A stretch of 13,775 nucleotides of DNA from JAFGKM01 sp964403465 (GTDB lineage Bacteria > Ratteibacteria > UBA8468 > B48-G9 > JAFGKM01). The position numbers and the translations under genes are program-made. The DNA lies in NCBI GenBank assembly GCA_964403465.1, contig CAYOFY010000042.1, positions 1 through 13,775 on the forward strand. Reading direction: 5' to 3'. Every line of letters begins with the position of its first letter. The first letter of the stretch is position 1. The notes beneath the pieces are model-generated. The model saw nothing but the letters and a program-made list of their open reading frames with translations. It ran no database searches and was not told the origin of the DNA. This document shows positions 1 through 6,240 of the stretch, piece after piece.

Positions 1-203
1 CTTACCGGTGGGCATCGCCGGGTGGTTTCTGAAGCGGGCGTCTGAACGAGGAGCGGGCACGGTTCTCGTATTACGAGAGAGAGACGAGAGAAGCCGAACG
101 CAGACCGCCTCGCCGGGGCGGTCAAGTGTCCCGTCTGAAGAAAGCCACCCGGTGGTGCCGTTGCGAACAGGGGAAAAACTTGCTTCATTATCTTTTCAGG
201 ATG

Positions 204-950
204 TCAACCTCGCCTGCCGGCGCCTGCTGCCCTTCTCCGTTCCATCAGCCGCCGGAAATACTCTCTGCGCTTTGCCCTGTCTTCCGGAGAGGTTTCGGAA
301 AGACGGTCCCTGCCACGCTGGAGACGCGCATCCGGAGTCATTCTCTGCCTGCCCTGGCCCCTCACACCTGGCTGGAATTCACCGCGACCTGACCCGGGAG
401 TTCCGGACTGTCCTTCAACATTCTGCCTTCTCTCTCCGCCTCCGCCCGGAGCCATGGGGAAACCCGCTCCTCCCCCACCCTGCCTTCCGGGAAACCCTCC
501 TCCTCTTCCGAACCGTTCCGCAAATTCTCGTCTCCGCGCCTCCATCTGCTCTATCTGCCTGTCCAGGAACTCGTTCTGCTTATCAGGTGGCAGGGAGAAG
601 AACTCATCTATCGTTTTCTTCAATCTTGCCTCCGCAATCAACCTGCCGTTTTCCCTGAAATTGTTCCGTTGTTCAGGCGCAAGATTCTGCATACTTCCCC
701 TTCTCTTCTCAGGAGGTATTTTTTCAAGCCTTTCGCCGAGTTTTGCCAGCCGTGCACTGTCAAGGGTGGCGGGTTTTCCTGACATCGCATACTCCAGAAT
801 CTTCTCGTCGGACAATTTATCAAAGTTCGGAGGTATCCTGTTAAGTCCGTAAATGGTCGTGGCAATCAGTATTATGCCAAGAAGACTGAGCCCGGAAATC
901 ATGAGCACTTTCTTCTTTTTCCTGCTATCCATCCTGATCTTCAGTTTCAT
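204..950 (-). CDS. Membrane-anchored protein with Arg/Gly-rich tail, function unknown
   Basis: I do not recognise a named family. The 248-residue product has a basic N-terminus (KKKK at 11-14), one hydrophobic segment at about 15-36 (signal anchor), then a charged, probably helical region. Residues 148-205 are low-complexity and Gly/Arg-rich, and the extreme C-terminus is Arg-rich. Short units with a Pro-acid pair followed by charged residues recur (IPPEKR near 78, LAPEQR near 90, LPPDKQ near 120, TSPEDR near 220). Similar 'PEQR/PEDR' helices occur in poorly characterised envelope proteins, so this may be a divergent relative. The ATG overlaps the stop of the pseudopilin gene as ATGA, and a GGAGG lies 5-6 bases upstream, which supports this start and translational coupling. 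The shared operon suggests an envelope role alongside the pilin-like protein (inference). An antisense frame at 8-658 is open but lacks comparable features. Confidence 0.72.
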   Translation of the reverse strand: MKLKIRMDSRKKKKVLMISGLSLLGIILIATTIYGLNRIPPNFDKLSDEKILEYAMSGKPATLDSARLAKLGERLEKIPPEKRRGSMQNLAPEQRNNFRENGRLIAEARLKKTIDEFFSLPPDKQNEFLDRQIEQMEARRREFAERFGRGGGFPGRQGGGGAGFPMAPGGGGERRQNVEGQSGTPGSGRGEFQPGVRGQGRQRMTPDARLQRGRDRLSETSPEDRAKRREYFRRLMERRRAAGAGRRG

Positions 951-1492
951 TCTTCCTCCCCGGTCTGCGCTATCGGCTCGTGAGACGCATGGCCGTCAAG
1001 ATAAACAAAGTTTCTTATCCCCTGCCCGTGGAAATCCCTGTAGTCGTAAAAAACCCATATCCTGCTCGCCCCCATCCTGGCCATGTTCCTTCCCCTGTCC
1101 CTTTTCCTGCCGCCGAGCGAGACGTTGTACTCATAACTGGAGCCCTCTCTCTCGTAATAACCTTCCCTGTCCGACAGGCACCTGAAAACCCCGGGTGATT
1201 TCGCATAGGGCGCAAGAACGTCGCATATCCTCGGGTCATCATTCAGGTGGAGTGAAGGGACATCTGCGGCCACGGGATAGCGTTCTTCATGATCGGTAGC
1301 ATACATATCAAAGGCAAGATAAATCTGTCTCAGGTTGTTTAGGCACACCGCCCTTCTTCCCATCTCCTTCGCCCTGGACAGAGCAGGAAGCACAAGACCC
1401 GCAAGTATGCTGATGATTGCAATTACCACGAGCAGCTCTATGAGTGTGAATCCCTGTTTACCGGAAGTGAATCTTATCAATCTTGTTTTCAT
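947..1492 (-). CDS. Type IV pilin-like pseudopilin (N-methylation motif, PVC-type)
   Basis: The product of about 181 residues begins with a short basic leader, then the class III signal-peptide site G14|F15-T-L-I-E, with Glu at mature position 5 and a hydrophobic helix (LLVVIAIISILAGLVLPAL). A prepilin peptidase would cut after G14 and methylate F15. The C-terminal part is a small pseudopilin globular domain with a conserved-looking YLDGH box near the end. That is typical of the abundant single pseudopilins of planctomycete and lentisphaerote genomes (DUF1559 or GspG/H-like). It probably acts in a type II secretion-like or type IV pilus-like assembly, but no assembly ATPase, platform or secretin gene is in the window. 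I chose ATG at 1492 over an in-frame TTG at 1498. No clear Shine-Dalgarno sequence precedes either start. The two Cys residues (CLNN and RICDV regions) and a third (FRCLSD) could form a disulfide. It is translationally coupled to the downstream Arg/Gly-rich protein. Confidence 0.88.
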   Translation of the reverse strand: MKTRLIRFTSGKQGFTLIELLVVIAIISILAGLVLPALSRAKEMGRRAVCLNNLRQIYLAFDMYATDHEERYPVAADVPSLHLNDDPRICDVLAPYAKSPGVFRCLSDREGYYEREGSSYEYNVSLGGRKRDRGRNMARMGASRIWVFYDYRDFHGQGIRNFVYLDGHASHEPIAQTGEEE

Positions 1493-1538
1493 AATCAATT
1501 TAGACGTAATAAAAGGAAACGGGTTTAGTCAATAAAAA

Positions 1539-1567
1539 TTGACATATGTCCTGACAAAAAATAAAAT
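1539..1567 (+). promoter_or_regulatory. Sigma70-type promoter for the patatin gene, predicted leaderless
   Basis: A perfect -35 hexamer TTGACA (1539-1544), a 17-base spacer and a -10 TAAAAT (1562-1567, five of six matches) stand in the divergent gap between the pseudopilin and patatin genes. The ATG of the patatin gene begins at 1575, so only seven bases separate it from the -10 box. The normal transcription start would fall on or next to the start codon. No Shine-Dalgarno sequence is present. A perfect 10-base palindrome, GACATATGTC (1541-1550), overlaps the -35 box and the spacer and could be an operator half-turn, though it may be chance. Confidence 0.6.
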
Positions 1568-1574
1568 TACCCTG

Positions 1575-3770
1575 ATGAAGAGATTTCTGATCCTCCCGTT
1601 GCTCTTTCTGGTTTTTGCCGGTGTCCCCTTATGCGCTGAAAACGGTTCCGGGGAAGAACGGCCTTTCACCGTGCTGGTGCTCAGCGGCGGAGGCGCCCGC
1701 GGAATTGCGCATATAGGAGTACTCAAGGTTCTTGAAGAGATGCGTATCCCGGTTGACATGGTGGTTGGCACCAGCATGGGCGCGATAGTGGGAGGATTAT
1801 ACGCCGCAGGCATCTCGCCGGAGGAGATTGAACGGAAGATAACAAGGGTGGACTGGAACGACATCTTCACCGACAGCCCGCGTTCTCTTGAACAGTCTTA
1901 CAGAATGCGCAGGGATTCGGCGGATTATGCGCAGGGACTGGAGATAGGATTTGCCCGCAAGAAATTTCAGATACCCCACGGGATGATAGCCGGGCAGAAA
2001 TTGTCCCTTGCCCTGAACGAAATACTTCTGCCCGCACTGCCGGTTGACGATTTCAATAAACTCGCAATCCAGTTCCGGGCCGTGGCCGCAAACATAGAAA
2101 ACGGAGAGAGGGTTGACCTTGCTTCCGGCGACCTGGTGAAGTCAATCATGGCAAGCATGGCAATCCCCGGCATCTTTTCCCCTGTGGAAATAAACAAACA
2201 GCTGCTGGTGGACGGCGGGGTCGCGGCAAACCTTTCCGTGGAGACAGCGCGCGTCTCGGGAGCGCAGAGGATAATAGCGGTGGATGTGAGTTCACCCCTT
2301 GCCAGCAGGAAGAACCTGAATTCGCTTATTGATATAACCATGCAGGTCCTTGCAATATACAGCTACAGGGACCTCAAGTACCAGAAATCTCTCCTGAAAG
2401 AAGGCGATGTACTCCTGAGCATTGAACTGCCGGGATTTTCAAACACCGATTTCAGGAAGGCGGAGTCCATAATTGCCCGGGGAGAAGCGGCAGCGCGCAG
2501 GTCCGCAGATGCACTTGCCGCGATGTCCGTGCCTGAAGACAGGTATCGCCTGTGGCACGCGAAAGTCTCCGGCTGGCGCAAAGAAACTCCCGTAACCCTT
2601 GATTTTGTGAAGATCGCGCCGGCAAGAAACGTTTCTCCGCGTATTGTCCAGGAACGGGTAAAATCCTCTCCCGGCGAGAGTCTTGACCCTGAAAAAATCG
2701 TGCGTGAAATCACGGATATTTACGCAACGGGATTCTTTGACCGCGTTGACTACCGAATTGTCAGGAAGGACGGCGCGGAGGGCCTCGTTATTGAGCCGCA
2801 CGTGAAACCATGGGGACCGAACTACGTCTATTTCGGGATGGCCTTCAACAGCAATACCGATTTCAATCCCCTGTTACGGTACAGGAAGACGAGAATAAAC
2901 AGCATGGGCGCGGAATTGAACCTGCATGCGCGCCTTGGCATCAACCACTCGTTCAATGCCGAGTTTTACCAGCCGCTTGACTACAGGGACCGTTTCTTTG
3001 TCGCTCCCGTATTCAGCTATCAACTGCGCAACACGGACATTTACGAGGATGACCGGAGATATGCGCGCTATCGCACCGCCTTTACCGAGGCAGGGATTGA
3101 CGCCGGGATGAACATCGGCAACCAGGGGCAGATTCGCGTCGGTGTGTCCGGAGAACATGTTTCCAGCAAGCCGTCCATAGGAGACCCCGCACTCCCCGAT
3201 TACGACGAGGATTCTTTTTTGCTGAGGGGCTCGGCGGTAATTGACCGGATGGACCGCATAACATTCCCCAGGGAAGGGACATATTTCGGTACATGGTACG
3301 GCGGGACCGTGCCCGGCATTGACGACAGCAATGAATTCCGCCAGCTGACAGTCAAGACGGCAGGTGCGCTGACCCACGGTCGCAACACCCTCATCGCGTC
3401 GCTTGAAGGCTCTTTCAGTCTGGATGACAGCCTTCCCGAGTACCGGAAATTCTCCCTCGGCGGGTTCCAGAGAATGAGCGGCTTTCAGTACAACGAGATA
3501 ACGGGCAACTACGCTGGATTGCTCCGACTCATATACATGAGGGAGATACCGAAAGCCCTGCCTTTCAACATCAACGGTTTCTTCATAGGCGGCTCCGTTG
3601 AGGCAGGCGATGCATGGAAGGATTTCAGTGATATTTCGTTTGACGACATGCGTCTTTCCGGTTCGGTCTTTCTTGCGCTTGAAACCCTCTTCGGGCCTCT
3701 CTATATGGGCTGCGGTATTCGTTCCCTGGACGACGGAATATTCTATCTGTACCTTGGTTCAGTCTTTTGA
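1575..3770 (+). CDS. Outer-membrane patatin-like phospholipase with POTRA and Omp85-type barrel (PlpD-like)
   Basis: This 731-residue protein resembles the type Vd autotransporter PlpD in length and order: signal peptide, patatin domain, one POTRA, C-terminal 16-strand-type barrel. Residues 1-21 are a Sec signal peptide with likely cleavage after LCA. The patatin domain (about 31-320) has the oxyanion loop SGGGARG (37-43), the nucleophile elbow GTSMG with Ser67, and the dyad Asp in DGG (Asp213). A POTRA-like segment spans about 340-412, and alternating beta strands run to a terminal aromatic residue (LYLGSVF), the usual signature for Bam-dependent insertion. The predicted activity is A-type phospholipase/esterase, displayed on or released from the cell surface. 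The upstream in-frame TTG (1539) lies inside the -35 box, so ATG 1575 is chosen. There is no ribosome-binding site, and the start appears leaderless. Fifteen bases separate its stop from the next gene. Family assignment is strong; substrate and release are unknown. Confidence 0.93.
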   Translation: MKRFLILPLLFLVFAGVPLCAENGSGEERPFTVLVLSGGGARGIAHIGVLKVLEEMRIPVDMVVGTSMGAIVGGLYAAGISPEEIERKITRVDWNDIFTDSPRSLEQSYRMRRDSADYAQGLEIGFARKKFQIPHGMIAGQKLSLALNEILLPALPVDDFNKLAIQFRAVAANIENGERVDLASGDLVKSIMASMAIPGIFSPVEINKQLLVDGGVAANLSVETARVSGAQRIIAVDVSSPLASRKNLNSLIDITMQVLAIYSYRDLKYQKSLLKEGDVLLSIELPGFSNTDFRKAESIIARGEAAARRSADALAAMSVPEDRYRLWHAKVSGWRKETPVTLDFVKIAPARNVSPRIVQERVKSSPGESLDPEKIVREITDIYATGFFDRVDYRIVRKDGAEGLVIEPHVKPWGPNYVYFGMAFNSNTDFNPLLRYRKTRINSMGAELNLHARLGINHSFNAEFYQPLDYRDRFFVAPVFSYQLRNTDIYEDDRRYARYRTAFTEAGIDAGMNIGNQGQIRVGVSGEHVSSKPSIGDPALPDYDEDSFLLRGSAVIDRMDRITFPREGTYFGTWYGGTVPGIDDSNEFRQLTVKTAGALTHGRNTLIASLEGSFSLDDSLPEYRKFSLGGFQRMSGFQYNEITGNYAGLLRLIYMREIPKALPFNINGFFIGGSVEAGDAWKDFSDISFDDMRLSGSVFLALETLFGPLYMGCGIRSLDDGIFYLYLGSVF

Positions 3771-3785
3771 AAGGAGGATTTCGCC

Positions 3786-5282
3786 ATGCTTGAGTACCAC
3801 CCGCGCAATCATTACGTAAACGACTTCACCGTCATAAAGAAAGACGGCGTCTATCACCTGTTTCATATCACGGGAGAACGACTGAAACTCAGCCGCGGCC
3901 TGACGGACCAGCCCAGGCAGGGGCATGCCGAATCAAGAGACCTCTTTCACTGGAAGGAACTGCCTTTTGTCACCGCTCTGGGAGGTGCCTGCTCCGCCGT
4001 AAGGCACAAAGACCGCTATGCCCTTATAGATAATGTCAACAAAATCTGCTGGTCAAGGGACATGATGAAATGGTCGGAGCCTCAACCGCTTCACTTTGAT
4101 TTCAAAAAATCGGTTTATGAAACGGAGTGGGTACAGGAGAAAGCGCGTTACAACAGCCACCGCGACCCGAATATCCACAGGGACCCGGAAAGGAAATCCT
4201 ATCTCATGTTCTTCTGCAGCCGTGTCAGACCCGACATTGAACCGGATATCTTCCTGAGAGGATGCGTCGGCATGGCGGAGTCAGAGGACCTGGTGCACTG
4301 GAAACCACTACCTCCTGCCCTGCCCCACGGACGCCATGTATTTCCCGAATCCCCGCACGTGATTGACATTGACGGCAGATACCACATGTTTTTCACAATC
4401 AGCCCTGAAAACGGACTGCGGCATGCGGTTGCGGACAGTCTCCGCGGGCCTTACAGGGAAGTGGAAAACCAGGACCTGCTCCCATGTTACGTTTCCGCTT
4501 CGGAAACGGTTAAGACCGGCAGAGGATGGTTATTCCTTGGCCGGCTTGAAGACCGGACAGAAAGGTGCAACCGCAGCCGGCTTGCCCCGCGCGCACTCTG
4601 CCTGCCGCTTGGCGTCAGGATACTGGAAGACGACTCAGTTGCATTCCGTGCGTTGCCCGAACTGGAAAAATTCAGGGGGAATTGTCTCTTTGATTCAAAA
4701 AAACATAATCTCGGGGACGGGTGGAAGGCACTATCCGGGGACTGCCGCATAAACCGTTCGCGTGCAAAGGCCGCAAACCTGCACGAGGACATACCTGCCA
4801 ACTCTTTCTTCCTTTCCGGCAATATCACCACCGCTCTGGTCGGGTACATGGACTCCGTCGCTGATTTTGACCTGGAATTTGACATGCAGTTGCCCACCTT
4901 CAACGGCAATGACGTCCGGTACCGTGGCGGGTTCATCATAGACGGCGTGAAATTTTCATTATGCTCGGTGCTCAAGTCTTTCTCCTGTCAGGACCCGGAT
5001 GGCGACATCCTTGCCGTGAAATTTGTGCCGCAGGTCAAACTTGACCGTTACTATCGCATCCGCGTATTCAGGTGCGACGGCATAACCCAGCTATACATGG
5101 ACGGCAACCTGCTGATGTATCTGCCGGCTTACGGGAGAGGCGAAGGAAGGATAGAGTTTTTTGCGGACCATAATGACCTGATAGTGAAGGATATAAGATT
5201 GTGGGAAGTTAAGGCGCCATATCCCTCCGGGTTTGACGTGGACGACCCGAAGGGTGATATCATGAACGGAATCAGATTCTGA
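3786..5282 (+). CDS. GH32-like five-bladed beta-propeller glycosidase family protein with C-terminal beta-sandwich
   Basis: The 498-residue product matches the clan GH-J pattern (GH32 invertase/levanase-like). A divergent N-terminal 'ND' motif (VNDF, Asp13) stands where GH32 enzymes have the WMNDPNG nucleophile. It is followed by a GH32-like 'YHLF...GHAESRDLFHWKELP' stretch (23-60), an RDP motif (Arg126-Asp127-Pro128, transition-state stabiliser) and FPESP (Glu188) at the expected acid/base position. A repeat of the blade motif (SEDLVHWKPLP) occurs near 166-176. From about 315 onward a beta-rich region (FDLEFDMQLP, RGGFIIDG, YYRIRVFR, QLYMDGNLL) looks like a lectin or LamG-type sandwich, as in GH32 C-terminal domains. 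There is no signal peptide, so it is probably cytoplasmic. A strong AAGGAGG (3771-3777) precedes the ATG. The missing PNG after ND makes the sugar specificity, or even hydrolase activity, uncertain. A GH43-type or glycan-binding role is possible. Confidence 0.75.
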   Translation: MLEYHPRNHYVNDFTVIKKDGVYHLFHITGERLKLSRGLTDQPRQGHAESRDLFHWKELPFVTALGGACSAVRHKDRYALIDNVNKICWSRDMMKWSEPQPLHFDFKKSVYETEWVQEKARYNSHRDPNIHRDPERKSYLMFFCSRVRPDIEPDIFLRGCVGMAESEDLVHWKPLPPALPHGRHVFPESPHVIDIDGRYHMFFTISPENGLRHAVADSLRGPYREVENQDLLPCYVSASETVKTGRGWLFLGRLEDRTERCNRSRLAPRALCLPLGVRILEDDSVAFRALPELEKFRGNCLFDSKKHNLGDGWKALSGDCRINRSRAKAANLHEDIPANSFFLSGNITTALVGYMDSVADFDLEFDMQLPTFNGNDVRYRGGFIIDGVKFSLCSVLKSFSCQDPDGDILAVKFVPQVKLDRYYRIRVFRCDGITQLYMDGNLLMYLPAYGRGEGRIEFFADHNDLIVKDIRLWEVKAPYPSGFDVDDPKGDIMNGIRF

Positions 5283-5284
5283 CG

Positions 5285-5299
5285 GAGGTGAATCACCTC
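5285..5299 (+). promoter_or_regulatory. Small hairpin over the nitroreductase ribosome-binding site
   Basis: GAGGTG (5285-5290) and CACCTC (5294-5299) form a perfect 6-base-pair stem around a three-base loop (AAT). The 5' arm is the only Shine-Dalgarno-like sequence for the next gene (GGAGGTGA from 5284), and the ATG follows three bases after the 3' arm. If it folds in mRNA, it would hide the ribosome-binding site unless ribosomes finishing the upstream gene (stop at 5280-5282) open it. The pairing is seen; the role is inferred. Confidence 0.4.
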
Positions 5300-5302
5300 A
5301 AA

Positions 5303-6061
5303 ATGAAAAATAGGGACCTTGAAAGAAACAGGGATTTCCTGAAGGGAAGCCTGGGCAGAATCCTTGATTTCTCAACGACAGACCAGAACATGGGAATACC
5401 TGTTCCTCCGGTTGAAAAACCGTGCTCCCCGGATGACAGAATAATACCCCTGACCAAACCCGGAAAGTGGAAAAACATCGGGAGTATCGCCATTGAAGAG
5501 GCGATAGCCGCAAGGAAGTCCGTCCGCAGATACAGCCCGCATCCAGTTACAAAAGACGAACTCTCCTTTCTACTGTGGGCCACCCAGGGCGTTCGCAGTA
5601 AAGTGATAAACGGGCACGCCTTCAGAACCGTACCATCGGCAGGATGCAGGCATGCGCTGGAGACTTACCTTGCGATCTTCCGTGTTGACGGGATTGAAAA
5701 GGGAATATACAGGTACCTGCCCCTGAGCCACGGCATGGTTTATCTCTCGGGAAGAAGAGACCTTGAATCCGCTGTGATTGATTCCGCGCTCGGACAACGT
5801 TTTGCGGCAGAAGGCGCCGTCACATTCTTATGGACCGCAATACCCTACCGCATGGAATGGAGATACGGGTTGGCCGCGCACAAACTGATAGCGATGGACG
5901 CGGGACACGTCTGCCAGAACCTTTATCTCGCCTGCGCGTCGGTCGGCGCCGGAACATGTGCCATTGCGGCTTACGACCAGGAAAAGGCCGATGAACTTGT
6001 CGGAGCGGACGGCAAGGAGGAGTTTGTCATATACATGGCGGCGGCTGGAAAGACTTCTTAA
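5303..6061 (+). CDS. SagB-type nitroreductase family flavoprotein
   Basis: This is a 252-residue FMN-dependent nitroreductase-fold protein of the SagB-type dehydrogenase group. Diagnostic segments are RKSVRRYSPHPVTKDELSFLLWATQGV (71-97; FMN-phosphate-binding Arg cluster), RTVPSAGCRHALETYL (108-123; family consensus 'PSAG..pLE.Y') and AAHKLIAMDAGHVCQNLYLA (191-210), followed by the C-terminal GAGTCAI. In streptolysin-type biosynthesis SagB oxidises azolines to azoles, but many stand-alone members have other or unknown redox roles. No SagC/D cyclodehydratase or precursor peptide is visible here. A soluble cytoplasmic location is expected. I prefer ATG 5303; an alternative GTG at 5288 adds five residues but lacks its own ribosome-binding site. 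It lies 20 bases after the GH32-like gene, so co-transcription from 1539 is likely. Cys115 in PSAGCR, where small or aromatic residues are usual, is unusual. Confidence 0.88.
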   Translation: MKNRDLERNRDFLKGSLGRILDFSTTDQNMGIPVPPVEKPCSPDDRIIPLTKPGKWKNIGSIAIEEAIAARKSVRRYSPHPVTKDELSFLLWATQGVRSKVINGHAFRTVPSAGCRHALETYLAIFRVDGIEKGIYRYLPLSHGMVYLSGRRDLESAVIDSALGQRFAAEGAVTFLWTAIPYRMEWRYGLAAHKLIAMDAGHVCQNLYLACASVGAGTCAIAAYDQEKADELVGADGKEEFVIYMAAAGKTS

Positions 6062-6144
6062 TCTCCATCCGCCTAATTCTATAATTATTATTATTTTAGT
6101 AATATTTATGTGAGAGAATAATAATATCAAGCACAATATGAACA

Positions 6145-6160
6145 CTTCGGCTTTCTTCGG
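6145..6160 (+). repeat. Direct repeat CTTCGG x2, 10-base phase, just upstream of -35
   Basis: CTTCGG occurs at 6145-6150 and again at 6155-6160, exactly one helical turn apart, and a partial third copy (CTTC) starts at 6162. The second copy ends seven bases before the -35 box of the ABC promoter. This is the position of a class II-type activator site or an operator, in a spacer that is otherwise mostly A and T. Function is inferred from position only. Confidence 0.35.
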
Positions 6161-6167
6161 ACTTCTC

Positions 6168-6196
6168 TTGACAAAGTACAAAATCTGCTGTAATAT
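6168..6196 (+). promoter_or_regulatory. Near-consensus sigma70 promoter for the ABC-cysK operon
   Basis: TTGACA (6168-6173), a 17-base spacer and TAATAT (6191-6196, four of six matches) give a strong housekeeping-type promoter. The expected transcription start is about 6203, leaving a leader of about 38 bases that ends in a strong AAGGAGGAG (6229-6237). The surrounding spacer (6062-6240) is markedly AT-rich. ATAATAATAT at 6118-6127 and its reverse complement at 6202-6211 flank the promoter, but such AT triplet strings arise easily by chance. No other convincing gene or terminator is seen in this gap. Confidence 0.72.
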
Positions 6197-6240
6197 AACC
6201 AATATTATTATAATTGTATGATTTTCTTAAGGAGGAGAAT

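Noticed and set aside
64..123. Palindromes at 64-78 (TCTCGTA-T-TACGAGA) and 103-123 (GACCGCC/GGCGGTC)
   Set aside because: Short arms without a following T-run on either strand; they may be structure in an untranslated region, but nothing marks them as a terminator or operator.
1..188. Minus-strand frame from ATG 188 open to the left edge
   Set aside because: No convincing ribosome-binding site, no domain and irregular composition. It could be a truncated gene start, but I cannot support it.
8..658. Long plus-strand open frame (216 residues)
   Set aside because: It lies opposite the minus-strand Arg/Gly-rich gene, has no recognisable motif or ribosome-binding site, and its low-complexity composition is the mirror of the sense gene.
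5303..6061. Azole-forming RiPP cluster because of SagB similarity
   Set aside because: No cyclodehydratase, ThiF/YcaO protein or Cys/Ser/Thr-rich precursor peptide is found nearby.
6084..6127. AT-rich inverted repeat as a terminator after the nitroreductase gene
   Set aside because: It is made only of A and T triplets, which pair by chance, and has no GC stem followed by a T-run.
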